Origin: Cutaneotrichosporon cavernicola
Taxonomy: Eukaryota > Basidiomycota > Tremellomycetes > Trichosporonales > Trichosporonaceae
NCBI RefSeq assembly: GCF_030864355.1
Contig: NC_083394.1
Span: 2,170,001 to 2,234,000 of the forward strand
DNA length: 64,000 nt
Direction: 5' to 3'
Of the stretch, positions 33,613 to 44,676 are shown in pieces. How positions within the stretch are numbered: the stretch's first letter is position 1; the number at the start of each line of letters is the position of its first letter. The notes beneath the pieces are model-generated. The model saw only the letters and a list, made by a program, of their open reading frames with translations, did no database searches and had not been told where the DNA came from. The translations under genes were made by a program, and so were the position numbers.

Positions 33613-34060
33613 ACCTGTCGATGGCGTGTGATCACTGTCAACCGGCATTTTACATTGTATCCTCCTGCATGTCACCCAACGCCTGTCAAAGGCGTGATGG
33701 ACCCATCCAACATCATTCGTTCTGTTGCCATCATCCGTGGAACCCAGACTGCCCACTGCGCTCACATCACAAGCCCGTCCCCCTCGCTCGCTGCCTCCAC
33801 GCTAGTGCAGAATAGTGCATCAATGCCTAGTACAAGCATGTCCGTCTGTGCGGCATGCGTGCGTGCGTCCATCCTCTAACGCGTCCGGGTGAGTCCTCCA
33901 CCTCGGGTATTCTCCGTTGCGCCGCGGCGCCGCGCCGTATGCGCACTCATCCACCGCCATCGCCATCTTCGCTTTCCTACTTCTCTCAGTATTGCGCCGT
34001 CAACTGAGCCCGTCCGGCTCATTGCCGGCCCAAAACTGCACCATCACGAAGCTCAAGCGC
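33613..34060. other. Convergent intergenic region
   Basis: 448 bp between the 3' ends of the bZIP gene and TOM40. No repeat or RNA gene recognised. Confidence 0.4.
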
Positions 34061-35791
34061 TTACTGCGGGGGGAGCATGCCGGCAGCCTGCATCTCCTCG
34101 GGAGACATGGTGCTCGACTCGATCATGACTCCGACGCCGAAGCGGCTCGAGTTCTTGGCGTGGTCGATCTCGCCGCCGACGAGGAACGCAAACGCGGGGG
34201 TGAAGCGCTGCTCGAGGAGCATGCCGACCTTGCCGTTGCTGTCGATCTGGCCGCGGAACGTCGCCATGCGGAACTCGTACTTTGCGCCGAGGGTGGCGAG
34301 GGCCTCACGCTTGGCGGGGCCCATGAACGACTGAGGCTGGATCATGGTCTGGAGGTCGAGGGCGACGTCAACCTTGTCGCTCAGCTTCTGGTAGTACGTC
34401 GTCTGGATGTTGCCCGAGGGCTGGAGCTGGGCAGTCGCGGCCCAGGTGGGGACGAAGGGGGCGCCAGGCGCGGCGGGGGCCGAGGGGGGAAGCACGTCCT
34501 GAGTGGTGGGCTTTGGCTGGGCCACGGACGAGTACTTGAGGAGGTACGATGTGGCGGGGATGAGCTCGTTCGGGCCCGTCTTCTGGATGATGGTCTCAAA
34601 GCCGAGCGAGAGGCGGGGGGTAAACGAGTGGAGGAGCGAGACAAAGTGGAGGCCAGTGCCGTCGAGGGGCGAGGGGTTGATCGTCTTGAGGTTGAGCGAG
34701 TAGTGGGGGCCGAGGTGGTCGTGCTCCATCTGGAACATGGTCTGGCCGGGGGTGGAGGAGAGCTGGGATCAGCGCGGTGCGGCGAGCGCAGCCAAGGCTG
34801 AGGGAGCCTAGATGGGAGGGGGGACAGGCGTTAGAGTCGTGATTATGAGCCTGACGCCAGTCTGGGCGCTGTATCCACTCTGTCGGCGGTATAGAAACCC
34901 GAGCAGGAGCCCCGACAAAGCAGCCTCGCTCGCCGTTCAGTTCTCGGAGGGGAGACCGGATCGCTAGGTGAATCACCCCGGACCGGCTTTTTCACCGGTT
35001 CCGGCGTCTTCTTGGTGCCCTCTCCACTCCTCAGCTGTCTCCATCTCTTCCATTTCTCAACCTCGCACTCTCCTCTACCCCTCTTTCTGTCCTCCCACGC
35101 CTCGCGCCGCTCGGCGTTGGCACTCACCTGGCCCTGGATTTTGGTCACGTCGGTCGTGCTCCAAGTCTGGTTGGCGCGCATGTTGACGCCACCGGTGGAC
35201 GGGTCCCACTGGCCGTGGAGGAACGTGTTCTGGTCGGCAAACAGGGCGCCGAGCATGTACGACGACTTCTGCGCGCCGAGGGTAAAGCTGTGCGTGATCT
35301 GGAAGGCGGGGTTGGGGGAGACGACCTTGGACAGGTCGGCGCGCGCGCCCTCGAAGAAGTAGTTGGACATGTGGGTGTCTGGGGTTAGTCTGAGCCAGTG
35401 AAGCCCCGGGCCGAAGGCGAGCGCCGAGCGGCGGAGCCTTAGGAGGGAGCGGAAAGGAGGGAGGAGGGCTTCGTCATCGCGAGTGCATCGCTCCTCCTCA
35501 TCCCCCTCCTTCAATCGGAGCAGATATAGTCCGCCGCCTGCACCTCGCCGCGCGCGCGCGCGCTCCACTGGCGCCCCTGGCCGACTCACTCGTCACATCC
35601 CGCGTGAGGTTCTCAACTGTCCCGGGCTGGCTGAGACCCATGTACTCCTTCCAATTATGGAAGCGCTCAAAAGTGCTAGCGAGCGGCGCGGCAACCGGCT
35701 CGAAAAGACCCCCCATCGAGCCGAGCCACGACGGCGGCTCGGCGTGGACGTGCTTGTCAGACGCAGATGCGTTCGGGATCGGGGTGGACAT
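34061..35791 (-). CDS. TOM40: TOM40, mitochondrial outer-membrane import channel
   Basis: Beta-barrel channel of the TOM complex. 384 residues from three exons (35791-35590, 35378-35128, 34762-34061). Recognised from the N-terminal helix region (NWKEYMGLSQPGTVENLTRD) and the barrel repeats such as FQITHSFTLG, TFLHGQWDPSTGGVNMRANQTW and GMLLEQRFTPAFAFLVGGEI, ending in the typical RFGVGVMIE strand. Its two introns are long for this window, 211 nt and 365 nt. Divergent from the basic unknown gene at 36003. Confidence 0.94.
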
Positions 35792-36002
35792 GGCTGCCGG
35801 GGTGGATGATGTATTGAGAGGCCAGAGGGGTGGAAAACTCGGCGGTTAAGCGCGGCGGCGAAGACTCGTCCCTGGAGCAGCTGGAGGGGGGAACGGATAG
35901 GGGCGGAGATTCGGGTGTGGCACCTCCACCTCCACCAGAAGTTGCAAGTTGTCAACATTTGCATCACTAAAGCAAGAGCAAGCAGAGTGCAAGGACGACA
36001 GC

Positions 36003-36785
36003 ATGGCCCTCCCGACTCCCGAAGCGCTTACGTTGGCGGCAAACGTATTCCACGCCGACGTGGACGCATGGCTTCCCACCTCATTTGGAGTTACGCGGAC
36101 AGAGAAGGAGAAAGAGGCCGAATGGGCCTCGGCGCGCGCGTTCGGTTCCCTCAGAGGTGCCGACCGGTTAGGACTAGGCCACCCCGACGCCCAAGACCCC
36201 GAGGCGAGGCGAGCGGCTCAGGTTTCTCGGGCGGGGGGAGATATTCTTAAAAAGGCGTTGAAGCGCAAAGCGGAGGAGGGAACACCAACCCCGATCCCTT
36301 CAAGTTTGAGTGGGAGAGACGATGACGACGACGAGAGCCGGTCCCGCGCAGTGGCGAGCAAGAAACGCAAGACAGCCGACGCCTTCAAGTCCAAAACCGC
36401 CGTGCACCCTCTGCTTAATCTCAAGAACCCGATTCCGGGGTACAATGCGCCGGCTGAGGCCAAGAAGGCCGTCGTCAAGGAGAAGATGGTGGAGGTGGAC
36501 GATACTGTGAACGAGGCTGCGGCGCTCGCTGCCAGTCTCAGTACGGGTAGCGCGACTATGCGCGTTGTGGGCAAGAGCGCGCCGTCGTCGATGTCGGGGC
36601 CTGGATCGCCAGCAGACAAGACGTCACCGAGCTCGCCAAAGACCAACACTGCCTCCGCTGCCTCGGTGGCCGGCTCCATCCTCACATCCGAGACGAGCGA
36701 CACATCCCAGCCGCAGCCCCAGAGCAAGGCTGCGTTGAGGCGGGAGAAGCGCAAGGCTGCCAAGGCGCGCAAGGCCGCGCTCTAG
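36003..36785 (+). CDS. Basic/Ala-rich protein, unknown, 260 aa
   Basis: Single-exon gene. The N-terminus (LTLAANVFHADVDAWLPTSFG) looks like a short conserved helix-plus-FG segment; the middle is Lys/Arg-rich with a KKRK patch (nuclear-localisation-like) and the C-terminus ends in a run of Lys/Ala. The overall composition suggests a nucleolar or RNA-associated protein. I recall short fungal families of this shape but cannot name one safely. Confidence 0.65.
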   Translation: MALPTPEALTLAANVFHADVDAWLPTSFGVTRTEKEKEAEWASARAFGSLRGADRLGLGHPDAQDPEARRAAQVSRAGGDILKKALKRKAEEGTPTPIPSSLSGRDDDDDESRSRAVASKKRKTADAFKSKTAVHPLLNLKNPIPGYNAPAEAKKAVVKEKMVEVDDTVNEAAALAASLSTGSATMRVVGKSAPSSMSGPGSPADKTSPSSPKTNTASAASVAGSILTSETSDTSQPQPQSKAALRREKRKAAKARKAAL

Positions 36786-37136
36786 TCGTCTTTGCGACAC
36801 CACCCGCATCGCTGCCCAACGCAAGCTTGTTACTCCCATCAGCAACCATCTGCCACCGCCAGGAGCCAAGAATCTCCAGAGCCTCATACTGCCTGCGACG
36901 ACACGAAGCCTCGCCACCTTGGCGCCCTCGACATTACTACTTTGCATAGCCCCCTGGCCCATTCTCTTGCATTTCACTTCACAACTGCATCCCCATGGCA
37001 TCATCCCGTCGCCTGTAGCAATACATCATGCAATGGTATACTAGCATTACATGAACCTCAGCGCCCAAACCATGCAACTGATCTACTGCCTCCTACCTCA
37101 TCCTTCCAGCTCTTCTTCATCCTCCCCCTCAAGCCA
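36786..37136. other. Convergent intergenic region
   Basis: 351 bp between two 3' ends. CA/CT-rich, no structure recognised. Confidence 0.4.
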
Positions 37137-40100
37137 CTAGAGCCACCGCTTCGCAGTCCGAGTACTCCCTCTCAAACTCAAGCTCCGCAGCCCATGCCCG
37201 TCCTCTGCCAGTCTCTCGAGCAGGCCACCCGCGCTCTCGACTGGAGACGTACCACCCGCCACCGTGGCGGGAATCGCGAGGCTCGGGGCCAGCGCCGTCC
37301 GCGACGGAGTGCGTGGTGCCCGGAGCGGCGAGGAGGCTGTGGGTGTACGCGAGCCGCCTGGTGGTGCCAGGTTTTCCCCTTCCACAGTTGGAGGAGCGAG
37401 CCGTTCCGCAGAAGATTGCGCCAGGCGCTCCGCAGACTTGGCCAATCGCTCAGACGACCGCCGCGCCAGTTGTTCCGTGCTGCGCTTCTTGCGACGTACT
37501 CTCCTCGGACGGGGAGTCTCGATCTCACCCTCGGCCTCGGCGTCGGCTTCGGCGTCCGTATCGGTCGGCTCCTTGTCCGTGTTGGGAACATGGAGCTGAG
37601 TATCGGTCGGCTCCTTGTCCGTGTTGGGAACATGGAGCTGAGGTTCCCGCTTGAGAGTCTCAGGCTTGTCGTCGCTGCCGTATATCCGCCGTCCGAAACT
37701 ACCCAGGCTCCCAAACTGGCTGCCCAGACTTTCTGCGAGGGCGGCCACAGTTCCGACACTATACCGTGGGGGGACGAAGGACGGGATGGGCACGGGCTCG
37801 GCCTCGTGCGGATCCGGGGGAAGAATGACAGCTGAGCGGATGGACGAGTCGCTCAGCCCACGTGGACGGAGGCGGGCGTATGCAGGCTCTTGTGGCGTGT
37901 CATCGGGATCTAACACCGCATCAAGAACCGTCGAGAGGCGGTTCCCGCGTGGCGCGACAGCCTTCGGGCCAAAGTACTGCGACGATGCATGCCTCATCCG
38001 CCCGGTCGCGCGGGAAGGGGAGACGTCGCGCCCCGCACCGGCAAAGATGCCCATCAGGTCGGACCTTCGTGCTGGTGCGGCCAGTGACGCGTGCCGCCGA
38101 GGACTGACCGGCGCCAGATCCGAGCCCTTCACAGCCGCGGACACGCTCCGCTGGCCGGCCTCGGGTCCGCCAAACACGTCCGCGGCCCCCACCATGGCAG
38201 TCACGCATGTCTTCTTCGGTGTGGCCGGTGCCGCTCTGCGGACCATGCTGCCGGCGCCGCCAAACTCGACGCTCACGGTGGTCGTTGTCGCGCTCGTGCT
38301 CGCCTGCAGTTTGGGTGCGGGTTTGGGCGCGCGCCCGCGCGTGGGGCTCGGCTGCAACGCACCCGCCTGCGTTGCCGGGGTCAGCCAGTTGGTCAGTGGT
38401 GCCGCGATCCAACCCAAACCCGCGCCCAGTGTGGGTGGTGGGCCCGCGTCGTCGGCGAACGCTTTGGCGCGTAGCTGCTTCGCGAGCTTCGGGTTGACAG
38501 TTACGTCGTTGACGACTCCCTGGAGCTCGAGTAGGTCATCGAACACATCTTTGAGGAGCTTGAGGAGGAGAGTCATGTCGCGCCGCGTCGTGGAGGTCGA
38601 GTCAAGCACGTGACGGAAGCGGTGGCGCATGTCGTTAATCTCGGTTCTAAGCGCCGCGATCGTGGTTCGGCTGACGTGCCCCACGTCGCCGGGAAGGTTT
38701 TGCTTCTTCAACCGTCCGTTCAGGGTGCGCACGTGCACGCCGTGCAGCTTGACCAACACCTTGCTGAGGAAGTCGACGAGCTCGCCGAGCGTGTGCGCAG
38801 GCGTGGACGCGCCGCCCGAGACGACCCGCGACTCCCTACGGGAGTGCTGCGCCGAGCCGATCTCCGGCGTGAACGCCGGCGAGGGGTCAGCTGCTTGTGG
38901 TTCCGGAATCGGTGTCGGCTGGTCCGGCAGCTGGTCCGTCTGCACACCGGTCGATCGTGAGAGGAGCGTGAGCGTTCGCCGCCCGCGGCGCTCGGCCCTC
39001 ACATCGGGGAATGGGTAGTGGGCAGCGGACTCGAACGCGCCAGAGTCCATCATGGGTGACGAGTCGTAGTGCGTCTTCGGCGACGTCATCGTCGTAGGGA
39101 GGAGCACGCTCGCACGCTTCCGCCTGCTCGCCTCCGACTGGCTGTCCGTGTCGTCCGCGTCTGTCGCGCTGCTGACCTCTGTGGACACCTCGGTGCTGAG
39201 GTCCGCACTGGTGTCTAATATCGTTTCCACAGCGTCGGTGTCGCCAGTGCCCGCCTCTGCCAGGTCACCGAGCGCATGGATCTGCACGCTTCGCCGGCTC
39301 GGGTGCGTCACTGCTCTCGCCGAAGCCGGCCGCTTGCTCTTCACCACCCCGTTCAGGGTGTAGGGCAGACCGCCAGAGAAGGAGCTGCGCGACGAGCGGC
39401 GCTGCTCGGGCGAAATGGGGTTTGAGCTGGTGCGCGTCATCGGCGTGCCACTTGAGCCCGTGCCGCCGTGGGGTGGGGACGACGTCACGCTGGGTGGTTC
39501 CGTTGTCGACGTCGACGCAAAGCTCGGCGCGAGGCTCGCTTGCCTCCGGTGTGTGCGCGGCATGGTGGCGCTCGCGACCCTGGCGTGCATTGGCCGCGTA
39601 CCCTCGTTGCCAACTACGGGATTAGACCCCGTACGGATGTGCGACTTGGCCCCAGACATGAGCAGGGGCCGCAGCTCAGTGCTTAAGGGCTGCGCCTGTG
39701 GAGAAGCGCGGGCCCGCACCTCCTCGAGCTCCTCGCGCAGCTGGCGGTTCTCCTCCATCTTCTCCGCGAGGTTGACGGCTAGCTCCGACGTGTCATGCTT
39801 GAGCAGCGCATTGGTTGCCACGAGGTCCTCGAGGGTGCGCTGGTACTCTGGCTGCTCTGACGGTGCCTCGGCGTGGAATGTTTCTGAGAGCTGGCGTCAA
39901 TTGAATACCACCCCCCAGCATACCTCTGAGTGCAACGCTTCCAGGCGCTCCTTAGCGTTGGTCAGCAGTTCTTGTGCGTCGTTTGCGCGTGCGGTCTTGA
40001 TCTCCTCGACTTCGCGCCCAGACGTGGTGAGCTTGGTCTCGAGATCGGCTGCAGACGCGGTCAGTACCTGCGACTACCCGGGCACTCACCGATCCGCTCC

Positions 40101-41090
40101 TCGGCCATCTTGCGCCACTTTATCTGGTCACGCAGCCGCCTGGACTCGGCCTGAAGCAGATCCCGCGTATCCTCGAAGCGCCGCTCCATCTCCGCCATGC
40201 GCTCCTCGGCGCCGGCGCCGGCCGCGGTGTGCACGCTTGCGGTCGCTCGTGCCCTCGTGAGCTCGTTTCTGACGTGCGTTAAAGACTGTTGTGTGAGGGT
40301 CTGTGAGTGCTGCGCCTGGGTGTATTTCTGCCATCAGCAAATAACAGCGCGGTGTGACTCCGTCGAGTCACGCTACTAATCTCGTTCATCACACGCCCGC
40401 TCCCCTGGAGTATGTGAACACGCTCAGACACCCACTTTTTCCAGCGCCTCAAAGGTGTGCGACAGCTCGGCATACTTGGCGAGATGTGTCGTGTTGGCGC
40501 GTTCTAAGTTGGCGACGTGCCGCAACGAGTCGGCCAGCGCCTTGCGCTTCATCTCGACCTGGTGCTCGGCGCGCGAGTGTTTCAGTGCGAGCGCCTCGCA
40601 GCGCTGAAGGAGCGCGGTGCCGATTTCTGCCATCAGCCCTTGGTCCTTCTCTTCTTCCCCTCTTTCATTCTTCAGACCGGTACTCACCGCCGCAGAGCTT
40701 GAGCTTGGTATCGGCGCGTGAACGGGCAGCACACTCGTGGCCGCGGCAACAACAACATCTCAACTCGTCGCTGCCATTCAGCTCGGTAAGCTGTCGCCCC
40801 AAGCCCGAGAGCGTTTCGCTCGCGCGCTCGAGTGCAATGCTGGCTGTGGGGGAGTAGGGGTATGGGGAGGGCGCCATGGGCGCGAGGGTATCGGAAGCAA
40901 TGAGTTGACGACGTGGTGTGGAGGTGGCTGGGGTTGTGCGGAAGGGTGAGTGCTCATCGAAGCGGTCATCGCGCGTCGTGAGGTGGGTGGGGGAAGGTGA
41001 ACGGGAGGTGATGGAGGAGTGTAATGTTCCTCGGGAAGAGGAGGACGAGGTCGACGGCCCTGCGGGGGCAGTGTCGCCGCCCGGTGGCAT
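37137..41090 (-). CDS. Long coiled-coil protein, probably cytoskeletal or polarity-related (unknown)
   Basis: 1236 residues from five exons (introns 40687-40628/27, 40435-40328, 40089-40049, 39923-39891). A Ser/Pro-rich head precedes a coiled coil of about 250 residues (EIGTALLQRCEALALKHSRA, ELTRARATASVHTAAG, ERMAEMERRFEDTRDLL, LAEKMEENRQLREELEEV). A conserved-looking helical block later reads VLVKLHGVHVRTLNGRLKKQ followed by NLPGDVGHVSRTTI. The rest is disordered and Arg/Ser-rich. The long N-terminal coil suggests a septation (Uds1-like) or polarity scaffold, but I cannot confirm a family. A perfect 42-bp tandem duplication lies in the C-terminal part. Confidence 0.78.
37558..37641. repeat. 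Perfect tandem duplication, 42 bp x 2, inside a coding exon
   Basis: Two identical 42-bp units, in frame with the coiled-coil protein on the minus strand; each encodes the 14-residue unit LHVPNTDKEPTDTQ or its rotation. The absence of differences indicates a recent event. Confidence 0.95.
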
Positions 41091-42009
41091 GTCGGGCGAC
41101 GTGATGACAGGTTTGACAAGGCGAAGGGAAGGGGTGTGGGGGATAGGGAGTGTGATGTTGAAATTATGATTGTAAAGAGCTGTGGTTGACAAGTGTTTGA
41201 GAGAGATTGGAGATGGGATGAAGGATGGAAGACACAGTGGAAGGGTGAGATGGATAAGGACATCGACTTGGTAAATAGTAAACAATCGCTTACGTACAAT
41301 TACCCTTAATACCTTAGGATGGACTAGAGTATACAGTACACAAACTTGTCTCTCGGTCACTTGGGGCCGTATTTTTCTGTATACGTACCCTGGTGCCCTG
41401 GACAAGTTACCAACTGGTTGCTCAATAGTACCCAGTAATGTCCGCTATTCCGCTCTACGCCTTCATCTTCATCCTCAGATTGCGGTCACAGTTGGGTGGC
41501 GATCGTGGTGACTTGTTGACACGGTGGTAGCCTGGTAGCATGCAGCACTCGGTCCAAGCATGGGAACCTGGCTGGTGGCGTTGAGGCGTAGTGGGCACGG
41601 ACTCTCTACCCCTCTACCCCACGCTGATTGCGGCCTGTTTGAAGACAAGCACATGCTGGGACCGTCCCATCAGCAAGGAACGTAAGGGCAGCATGGGCAG
41701 ACGACGCTTGTTGCAACAATTTGCGACCCGGGATCCCCCATGCATCCCCACATTCAAAGTGCCTTCCCGATATTGTCCCTAAGACCTGTTCCTCGGACTA
41801 CAGGTACCGACGGACGTACGTACTGACGGTTCATGCACGGCTGCTGCGGATTCAGGTGCACTTGCGTCGGATCCTTCCAACATCGAGTGCTCTGAAATGG
41901 CCAACCAATATGCGTCAGCATGCAGCTGTTTCAATGTGTTACAACCACAACAGGCTCACGAAAGAGGTCGAGCTGCAGCCGACCACACCGATACAATCTA
42001 TGCATATGC
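41091..42009. other. Intergenic, 919 bp
   Basis: Between two minus-strand genes. Contains the coiled-coil gene promoter and the WTAP-like 3' end. Several TACGTACG-like short palindromes around 41290-41390 and 41815-41825; no gene found. Confidence 0.4.
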
Positions 42010-43288
42010 CTAGCGCCTGCGCTTGCTGGATCCGTCATCGTCCCGCCGCGCCTCGCCGCTTCCATCGCTCCCGCGACGATACCCCTCAGCGTTCGCGCGC
42101 CCAAGTATGGACATGCCGTAGGGTTTGCCGTCCTTGCCGTCCTTGTCCTTGTCCTTGTCCTTGTCCTTACCCTCCCACCGGCGTCCTTGACCTCCTCCGC
42201 CACCACCACCTCCGCCACCACGTGGTCGCTCGCGTTCTCCCCTGTCATAGTTCCGCTCGCCTCGTTCGCCCCGCTCGCTCCTGTCGCGTTCACGCTCGCG
42301 CTGCCCATCCCCACTCGCAGGCCGGTACAGGTCGTCCTGCCGCCCGTTGCGGCGCGCGTTCCGTCCACCGCGCGGCGCCCTCTCGCCACGCTCGGCCGGC
42401 GTAGACCGGCCTGGTCCATCAAGCGGTCCAAAGCGCTCCTTGTATGAGTCGAGCTCCGCGCGCAAGCTGCCCACCACCACCAGGTTGTTGGTGAGGTCGG
42501 CATCCAGGGACGCAATCATGGCCTTGGACTCGTCGAGTGTGCGCAACCACTCTTCGCCGTCGACGCGGCCCGCTTCTGCTACCATGTCGCCGAGCTCGTC
42601 GTTCTCAAGAATCAGTGTCCGGACGCGCTCCACGACTGCCGCGAGGTCGACGCTGGCGGGCTCGGTTGGCGCCACGGAGACGGAGCGCGGAGGACCCAGC
42701 CCCGTAGAAGGGACGGGAAGGGCGAGGGGTAGCGTGGTTGGGTCGGCTGTCTGGGGCGAGTCGACGCTGAGTGGTGTCGTGGCGATGCTACTTCCTGGAG
42801 AGAGGCGGTTGGGTCCGAGGAACGTGTACCGGAGTGCGGCGCTGTCGCGCGCCAGCTCCTGGATGTGGTCGCGCAGAAGGGAGAGGACGGGAATGAGCGC
42901 GGGGGGGACGTAGATCGGCTCGGCCGAGTCGGGGACGGGGATGGTGGTTGAATGCGCAGGATACTGGGACTCGAGGTCGTGCAGCTGGACCTGTTGTCAG
43001 TAGGAAAGAATGAGGAAACTCACGGCTAGACGGTCACGCTCACTCTCGAGCTCGAGGACACGGGCGGCGAGGCGCAGCTCATTGTCCGTAGGCGGCTCGT
43101 CGAGGTCGGGCTCGGTCTCGTGTTCTGCCTGGCCGCTCACGCTCTCCTGTCCGGTCAGGGGTGTTGGGCCTGGACGCACCATCTCGTGATCTGGAACTTC
43201 GTCCTCTAAGGTGTGAGCGATAGGCATGAAGAGGTGGGGCGGGCGTACCGTGTGAGTAGTCTACGAGGTCGTCGAGGTCGTTACTCAT
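42010..43288 (-). CDS. WTAP/Mum2-like coiled-coil protein
   Basis: 400 residues from three exons (introns 43248-43206 and 43023-42991). Two coiled-coil parts: LRLAARVLELESERDRLAVQ, and after a Pro/Ser-rich part VRTLILENDELGDMVAE, then LDESKAMIASLDADL. The second matches the conserved core of WTAP (human), FIP37 (plant) and Mum2 (yeast), adaptors of the nuclear mRNA N6-adenosine methyltransferase. The tail is Arg/Asp/Gly-rich with a (KD)n run and a final KRRR. Family assignment is by pattern only; another nuclear coiled-coil RNA-binding protein is possible. Confidence 0.55.
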
Positions 43289-43405
43289 GACGGGGCGCGT
43301 GGGATGGCATGGGTGTATGCGAGATCGAGGTGAAATGTGCGAGTGGCGGCCGCAGGTTGTGTGGGAACTGGAGTGGGAATGCTTTATGCCAACGGGAGTA
43401 GATGC

Positions 43406-43435
43406 GAGGACAAGAGAGGACAAGAGAGGACAAGA
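43406..43435. repeat. Tandem repeat, 10 bp x 3
   Basis: Three exact copies of GAGGACAAGA, in the region between two divergent genes. Confidence 0.95.
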
Positions 43436-43727
43436 AGGGGATGTGTGGATATAATGGATATGGAGATGTTATAGTAGTTGTGGAGTACCAATTCAAGTAG
43501 AGTCGCCAGTGATGATACTTTGCTTTGTATCTTGAAGCGTTTGAGGCAATCGATGTCGTAGCTCCATGGCTCAACCGGTCTAGTGCAAGGGGTCAAAGGG
43601 GTCAAATCAAGGGGGTTGTTGCTGGCAGTGGGCGGGGAGGTGGAGGGGGGCCCAGACTGGCCGAGACTGACCGATTCTAATCAGACCCTTACGTTTCAGA
43701 ACATATTACTGTACTCCAATTCTATTT

Positions 43728-43745
43728 AATACAATACAATACAAT
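43728..43745. repeat. Short tandem repeat (AATAC)3
   Basis: Three perfect AATAC units followed by AAT; a small microsatellite in intergenic DNA. Confidence 0.9.
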
Positions 43746-43952
43746 GCTCCGAAAAGGGATCGAAGCCTGTACACCTCTAGACGTAATGGCGTCATTGAGC
43801 GATTCTGGCCGACAGCCAGTGGCCAGATTACCAGTCATGACAACTCCGTCATACTCAACCACAGCCAAACCACCAAACCAGCAAACCACAGTAGAGCTAT
43901 TCCTAACCACCACCACCTCCTCCCTTCACTTGCTCCATCCACAACAACACCC

Positions 43953-44676
43953 ATGGCCACCTCTGCCAATCCCACATTCCAGGGCCTTTCTCCGCTCAAC
44001 CAGGTCTGCGCGCATGCGGCCCTCAAAGTCGCCCAGGCTGCCTCGATGCTCTTCCCTCCTGCCTACGTCGGGCTCTGTCTCGTCCGCCGGAGGCCCATGA
44101 GCGTCAGCCGCGCCATGCGTGGCGCCGAGCTCAGTGTGTTGGGAGGTGCGGCAGTCGGCTGGGGTGTGGGTTATGCGCGTCTCCGGGACCAGAGTGAGGA
44201 GGCGATCGAGGACCGCGTGTACCGTCTTGTAAGTCAAGTGTGGGATAAACGGAAGAATGGCGGCCCAAGTCTGAGTTGGGGACTTGGACCTTGTGACAGT
44301 GGCAGCTGACTTGTACAGAAGCACAACGCCTCGCAGGTGCGCGCGGATGACTACTCGGCCATCGGGGCGTTCATGGGCATGCTAGTCGTCCCCGCCATCT
44401 TCCTTAAGCGTGCAAGCATCTTCAGCCTTGCGGCGGGCGGCGCGTCGCTTGGTCTCGGTGCCGGCGTGTGGGTTCACATCTTCAAGTCGCTCACCGAGGG
44501 AAGTGAGCTCAAGCCCGAAGGCATGGTGAGTGGCGGCACGCCAGATGGCGTGAGATGTCGTGGGGAACGAACTGGAGCTTCCATTCCGCACGACACCGGT
44601 CGTCCGGAAGAAGCAAAGATGGGACTGTCACTGATGGCAGGCGAGCGAGGTCCCGGACCTGCCCGGCAAGAAGTAG
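43953..44676 (+). CDS. Small membrane protein, unknown, 172 aa
   Basis: Three exons (43953-44228, 44319-44525, 44641-44676). The product has up to four hydrophobic segments: one around AASMLFPPAYVGLCLV, one at ELSVLGGAAVGWGVGYA, and two after the first intron, IGAFMGMLVVPAIFL and FSLAAGGASLGLGAGVWVHI. It ends in a short tail (PDLPGKK). It may be a mitochondrial or ER membrane protein; no family recognised. The frame is exact over the three exons. Confidence 0.7.

Larger units (their letters stand above)
43289..43952. other. Divergent intergenic region, 664 bp
   Basis: Promoters of the WTAP-like and small membrane-protein genes. Contains three exact copies of a 10-bp unit at 43406-43435, a GGGGTCAAA doublet near 43588, (AATAC)3 at 43728 and a tRNA-like but degenerate stretch just after it. 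Confidence 0.5.

Noticed and set aside
43745..43830. tRNA-like stretch on the minus strand (GGCTTCGATCCC followed by CGGAGC)
   Set aside because: A B-box-like segment is present but the T-stem pairs poorly and no matching 5' acceptor strand or normal anticodon arm could be found; at most a decayed tRNA.
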